From assembly GCA_021018995.1 (NCBI GenBank), contig CM037593.1:13048088-13112087 (forward strand): a DNA stretch of 64,000 nucleotides. The letters run 5' to 3'. Numbering within the stretch: position 1 is the first letter of the stretch; each line of letters begins with the position of its first letter. Positions 48,701-54,700 of the stretch are shown here, piece by piece. Under the pieces are notes generated by a model. The model saw only the letters and a list, made by a program, of their open reading frames with translations. It ran no database searches and had not been told where the DNA came from. Both the position numbers and the translations under genes were made by a program. The stretch is from Chloranthus sessilifolius. Lineage: Eukaryota > Streptophyta > Magnoliopsida > Chloranthales > Chloranthaceae.

Positions 48701-51700
48701 GTTGCCTCTGGTGGGTGGTCTTGCGCGACAAGTATGGCCTTTCAAGGGGGAGTTGGGGGATAGAAGTGTCTACCCACAGGAATAGTTCGCCGTGGTGGAG
48801 AGATATCTCTCGTACCTGGGAGATATGGGAAAGAGGGGTGCGTTGCAGCTAGGGGTGTGGGTCCCGTATTGGTTTCTAGGAAGACCCGTGGTTAGATGTG
48901 AGTCCGCTCAGAGTTACGTTCCCGGCAATCTACGCCCTTTCTTCGAATCAGGGTGGTAGGATTGATGAATTTGTGAGCTTTCTCAGCGACAGATGTACCT
49001 GGGATGTGGTCCTCAAAAGACGTCTTAGGGACAGTGAGGTGGCGAGCTATGTGGAGTTGTTGAGTAGGCTTCACGCGGCTCAACAGAACCCTCTAAGGGC
49101 AGATCAGAGGATTTGGGCCTTGAGCCGGGTGGACAAGTTCAGTGTCAAAGCCTTATACCGATGGCTGTCACGGCGCCCGCTTATCAGATTTGAGGGTAGA
49201 TGGTTATGGAAGGAACCTTTTCCTCTCAAGATCAGATTTTTCATTTGGACGGTTTGTAAGGACAAAATACTTACCAGGGACCAGCTGATTCGGAGGGGAA
49301 TTGATGTCCCTACGGCATGTGCTATGTCTTCTGACGGGATGGAGTCCACTGCTCATCTTCTCCTTCATTGTCGGGTGGCTTCTGAGGTCTGGGGAGCCAT
49401 TCTTAGAGCCTTCGGGGTCTCCTGGGCATGGGTCAAAATTTCGTCCGATACCGATACGTATCGTCCGCCATTTTGTATGCATATACAAAATGGCATGAGA
49501 CGATACGGTACATTGAATGTACCGTATCGCCATTTTGTATGCATATACCCGGACGATACATTCAATGTATCGTCCGGTATTTTACTATTCCGATACGTAT
49601 CGTCCGATACGTATCGGTTTTGAGCTCGGACGATACGTATCCGATACCCGGTATTTTGACCCATGCTCCTGGGTCATGCCTCAGTCCCCGTATGTGTTCA
49701 TGCTGAGCTAGGAGGCAGCAAAGGTGAAGGGAGACATTAGGGGGTTTTGGATGGCAGCGATGTTCGCCGCTTTCTGGTGCATTTGGTGTGAGAGGAATCG
49801 CTGAATCTTCGAAGGTAAAACCAAACCTGTCGGAATGGTAATTAGGGCGATCTTGGAGCTCGTTACCTTGTGGGGAGAACGTGGTGGTCAGGGGGACCGA
49901 ACCGTTATTTTCCCTTGGGAGCCGGGCTAAGGGGGCCTGTTTGGCGGATGGATGTGGGCTGTGGGTAGTGTTTGTTGTCCTTAGTCTTTGGTCTTCTGTT
50001 TTTGATCTATGTCTGATTGTATACAGCTTCAGCGCCTTGCTGGTTTTTATATAATCTTCTATTACTAATCGAAAAAAAAAAATGATGACGCATTGGATGA
50101 GGTTCTCCTGAATGTTTGACTAAGTATAAGACCACACCCACTCGACCCAAAAAAACAAAAAAGCAAAATCCAAATATGAAAATTCCCTTAAACAAAGCAC
50201 AAAGTCTACAAATCCCTTTTAGCTTCCCCCACGTCTCATTTCCTTAATGGATAAATTAAGTCTCCCAACAACCATGGCACACTCCAAGCATTAAGGGTGA
50301 TTTTGAGCTCACTACAAAATTTAATTCTTAGTGTAGATTCTTCTGGATCATAAACCCCAATGAAAGCTCACATATCTACTTGAACATAAAAGAGACTGAA
50401 TGTGCACCAATTTTAGAGTCAATATTCTCCACAACCAATGTAGTTAATGAGAACATTAGACACTATAGCTTATTTTATGCTTACAACAAAATATCAATAC
50501 GCGAGAAGATTGATAGCAGAAAATATCCCAAATTCCTATTTGTAGGTAAATGCTGGATGCAAGATACCACTGGGCCACAGGAAAATTTGAAGGTGGCTTC
50601 CTTTTATTTTATCTCTTTTGTTAAATAGAATATTCCTTTTGGAATCAGAGAAGGGTCCGAATACAGCCACAGTATAAGAGAAATTACTTTTCTCAAGCTA
50701 TTTTATAGTGTGAACTCCTATTAAATGTGCATGCATCGCACAGTTAATAGGAATTCTGGAACATGTTGCCTTAAAGACTGTTTGGGGCAGCGTCACTTAT
50801 GCCAACTGATTCCTGCAAAGAGCTAGAATCCAGAAGCGGGGTTAGGCCACTTACAGATTCTCACCCATTTTAAAGGTAGGTAGGATATTACGAGAAGCAG
50901 TTGGGCGAGAAGCGGGAGATTAACAAGTGATAATTTTGCCTCTAAAGCAATTCTCAGGTCCTAATAGTTGGAAGCGAGGCCTAACGATCGCTCCAAAACA
51001 GGTATTTAGCTACTTTGTTTCGATGAAAGAAAAACATGGACCTCCATCAGGTCAAGAAAGGCAATAAATATCTAATAATAGGGAAAATAAGACAACTGAG
51101 CTGAAAACAAAACCTTGCCACGACAGACAGCAAAAAAAATTGCCCCAGAAGTAGAGGTGTCTTTTAATTTTGTATTGAAGTCCTGCAAAGGAACCACATT
51201 TCAGCCAGATGATAACGTGATGAAGTAATAATGAAAGACAAATGTGGTAGAACTAAGATATCTAACTTGGGATCGGTATCGGCCATCGGGTATCGGTTCA
51301 TGGAGGACCGATAAGTATCGCCCGATAAGGGTATATAGAATTTTTTATGTTTTCTAAAGGTGAAACAACTTAAAAATAATAATAAATAAATTCAAATACG
51401 GGGTATCAGCCGATACCCGATCCGCATCGACCGATAGACGTGTATCAGTCGATACTGATACCAGCTACGGATACGACCCCAATACTCGTATCGGGGTGGT
51501 ATCGGTATCAGTTTCAAACTAAACCGATACGTGTCGCCTATACGTGTCGGTATATGCCGAGTTTTGATACCATGGGTAGAACAAGGACTGAAATCAAACG
51601 AAAAGGAGCAAAGATATAATAGACTAGTATATCAATTACCTCGATTGCATATGAGAAAAGAGCAGATTGTTTAGGTTCCACAACAGGTTGCTTATGTTTA

Positions 51701-54700
51701 CAAATCCTTTCCCAGATTGTCGTGGAATTTGTCGAGCTAGCATGACTCTATAGAAGCGAGGTGTAATTTGTTCAGAAATAATTTGCTAACAGATATTTAT
51801 CAACTTGATTAATGCCTCACCATATTCTGCCAGCATTCTATGCACTGGTTCAAAAGGTAATAGGATGGGAAGAAAACAAGCAGTCCATCAGGTACAATTC
51901 GAGCAAAATTTACTGCAACATAGAAATTTAAATTAGAATGTATTGCCTTCAAATATATATTGATACAACATAAGTCCCTCAACATTCAGCTAGTCCACTT
52001 TAGGGGTGTAAATTCAGTGAACCCAACCAAACCGATACCGAAACTTTGGTTTTCGGGACAGTTCCTGCTATACCAAACCCGAACCGAAAAGTTTCAGTTT
52101 CGGTTAACTGAACTTCCCTCCCCCCTAAACCGAAACTAAACCGATCCAATTTCAGTTTCAGTCGGTTCGGTTCAGTTTTCAGTTTTTCTTCATTTTTTTT
52201 TTCTTTTTGAAGCAAATTTTTTGGTTTTTTAAAATTTTCAGTTTTTTTAATTTTTCAGTTTTTGGTCTGTTTTGTCACCCTACCCGGTAAGTTTCCGGTT
52301 TTCAGCTACCAAAACTGAAACCGATCCAGGCCAAACTGGTTCGGGTCAGTGTTGCTTTTGGTCCGGTTCAGAAGACTCGGTTTTCGAGTTTAGGTTTTAA
52401 CTTGCACCCCTATTCCATTGTCACTGATACTTACCAATGGCATTACCAAGCTCCTGCTTATATTCTAGAGAATCACGATTTCGATAGGAGGAATTAAAAG
52501 TGCAACCAGAAGGACCGGTGGATACAACTCCAACCCAAACTTGATTGGAAGAGATAACATGAGGGTTCTCCAACCGAACTGGAAAGTCTCTGACATGACA
52601 GACAAAGAATTCTTCTTAAGCAATGAAAAAGGTACCCCTTCAAACAAAAAAAATGATGAAAAATAGATAGTAATCAGGACAAGATTGGCATACAAGTTCA
52701 GCTCTAATGCAAATGAGTCTAAAGGGGATAGAGTGCCAGATGTCAAAATAATCGAGTGGACGCCAAAACGAACAAATTCTTCCATAGCAATTCCAGGGTT
52801 GAAACACCACCAGCTGAGTGTCCTGATCTTACCTGAGAAGGTTGAAGTGAAAAATTAAAAATAAATTAAAGTATTAAATTATTAAACAAATAAACCAATA
52901 CAGGTCGGCGGTAAAATGATCAAACCAAAATGCACACTAAACAACGGAGAACATAAAAAACAAATGAGCAAGAAACCCATTGCTCATATAGAAATACCAT
53001 CATACCCTTGGAAAGATATAGAGTAGAAAATATAATATTCAAGGCATTTCAAATTTCAGAGAAATTGCTTACCAACAGTAACTGCAAAAGCATCTAAGGC
53101 ATTTGATTGGGATTCCTGCACATGAACCTTAAGTAGAAAAAAAACAAAAAACAAAATAAACATTTTGAAATTAGCCTATGAACCCACGATGCGGCCATAA
53201 GTTAAGAGACAAGCACACCTATCACAAAATAAAGATGCAAACCATATTTGCAATAAATCTTGTCACATTGTGCCACTTAACAACGTACATAAGTTCCCAA
53301 CTTACACGATAAAACTTTGCATGAGCCGTATCACCATTTCGGAAGATTATTTGAAGAATGTCCCTTATGCTTTCAAGCCTGCATACACTGCCCTTTGCCT
53401 TGTGGTTTCCACTATCAGTTGTAGCTGCAGCTAAAAAATGAGAAACGGATATTAAAAGTTATGCTATATTATGGCATTACCGCATTATTAATTTATAAAA
53501 CATGAGATTCATTTGGAGGAAAAAATAAGTTTTATATGCAGAGAAAATATCTCTTGCTGAAATAATATCGACATGATTTTACTGAACTGCTGACATATGT
53601 CTCACAGGTTCATCTGAATAATAAAGAAACCAAGAAACTTTTTAAAAAAATATAAAAAGGTTTTTACGACTGACAACTTAGAGTTTACCATCGTCAAGAA
53701 GCAAAGCAGCGTCGTCAATTGTATCGATAAGCATTTTAGCCGTTTCATGTGTAATGTTTAGATCAGCAAGTAATTCATAGATATAAGGTCCTGGTCGAGT
53801 AAAACCCATCTCTTTGGATTCAATAGGGACTTCCGCAATCCGCCTCTGAAGTTTAAGAAGAAGAGCTGCAAAAATTGCAGTAGTATTCTTTAGGATAAAA
53901 TAAGAACAGATTTATTCATTGAAAACTATAGAATTCAGTTTATAACAATAAGCTGCAAGAAATAGATGTGAAAAAGTAAATTTCGTTTTCAGTAATATTT
54001 CGGTAGGGGTCATTTCAGTTTATTTTGGATAAATTTCGGGAAATTTTTGAAAAAGTTTTAGGATTATTTCTTAGAGTACAAAAAATCTATATGAAAATTA
54101 TATCTAATATTTATAAAATATTATTTATTATTCTAAAACGACTAAATTAAAAAAATTCATTAATTTCGGCGAAACTTTGTTAATTTCCCTGAAATTAATG
54201 ATATTTAGGCGATTTCAGAGCAATCACCAAAATTTTGCCAAAAGTTTCATCCGACAACTGTTTTGTTGAATTTCGGAGAAATTTGTCACAATGACTGTGA
54301 TTCTTTTTCCTCACTTTTAATATTTACAAGACAAGATTGATGAAGGTGAATGTGAAATCACTGTAAACAAAGTCGTCATGTGCACCTGAGACGCCAAGGG
54401 TATCTGGGCATAGGAATGAGCAAGGCGTTAAGGGGCATGGTCTTTTTCCTAGGCACATTTATCTTATATATATATATATATAAATTCACTTTACATTCTA
54501 TTAATAATGTGACATTTTAAATTTTATAAAGCACAATAACAATCAACGCATAAAATACAAAAAAATGAAACGTTATAGACAATTAAATTTTATGCGCACT
54601 ATAAGATACAATTTAACTAACAGGCAACTACAGAAGTAACAACTAATAAACTAATATTAACAACTAATAACTAGCAAGTAATGACTAACAATCAAATCAT

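Larger units (their letters stand above)
47666..50082 (+). mobile_element. LINE-C, 5'-truncated, inserted in LINE-B
   Basis: Begins inside RT ([14 protein letters not shown]), continues through YADD, the thumb/linker, zf-RVT and the W-C-I-W-C-ERN tail, and ends with a poly(A) run (50072-50082). Much less decayed than LINE-A or LINE-B. TSD not clear; only AAAATGAT is shared at the two sides. Carries a MITE at 49427-49665. Confidence 0.88.
44841..50400 (-). mobile_element. LINE-B, degenerate, interrupted by RTE and LINE-C insertions
   Basis: Read right to left: endonuclease remnants (50083-50400; an [14 protein letters not shown] GDFN region), [LINE-C], [10 protein letters not shown] and VIDHVPILL (47620-47665), the [17 protein letters not shown] linker (47145-47375), [RTE fragment], RT (45919-46457), SNLPVFF (about 45750), a TA tract, and zf-RVT (44841-45275). 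Stops are everywhere. Orientation is the same as the helicase gene. The ends are approximate. Confidence 0.78.
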
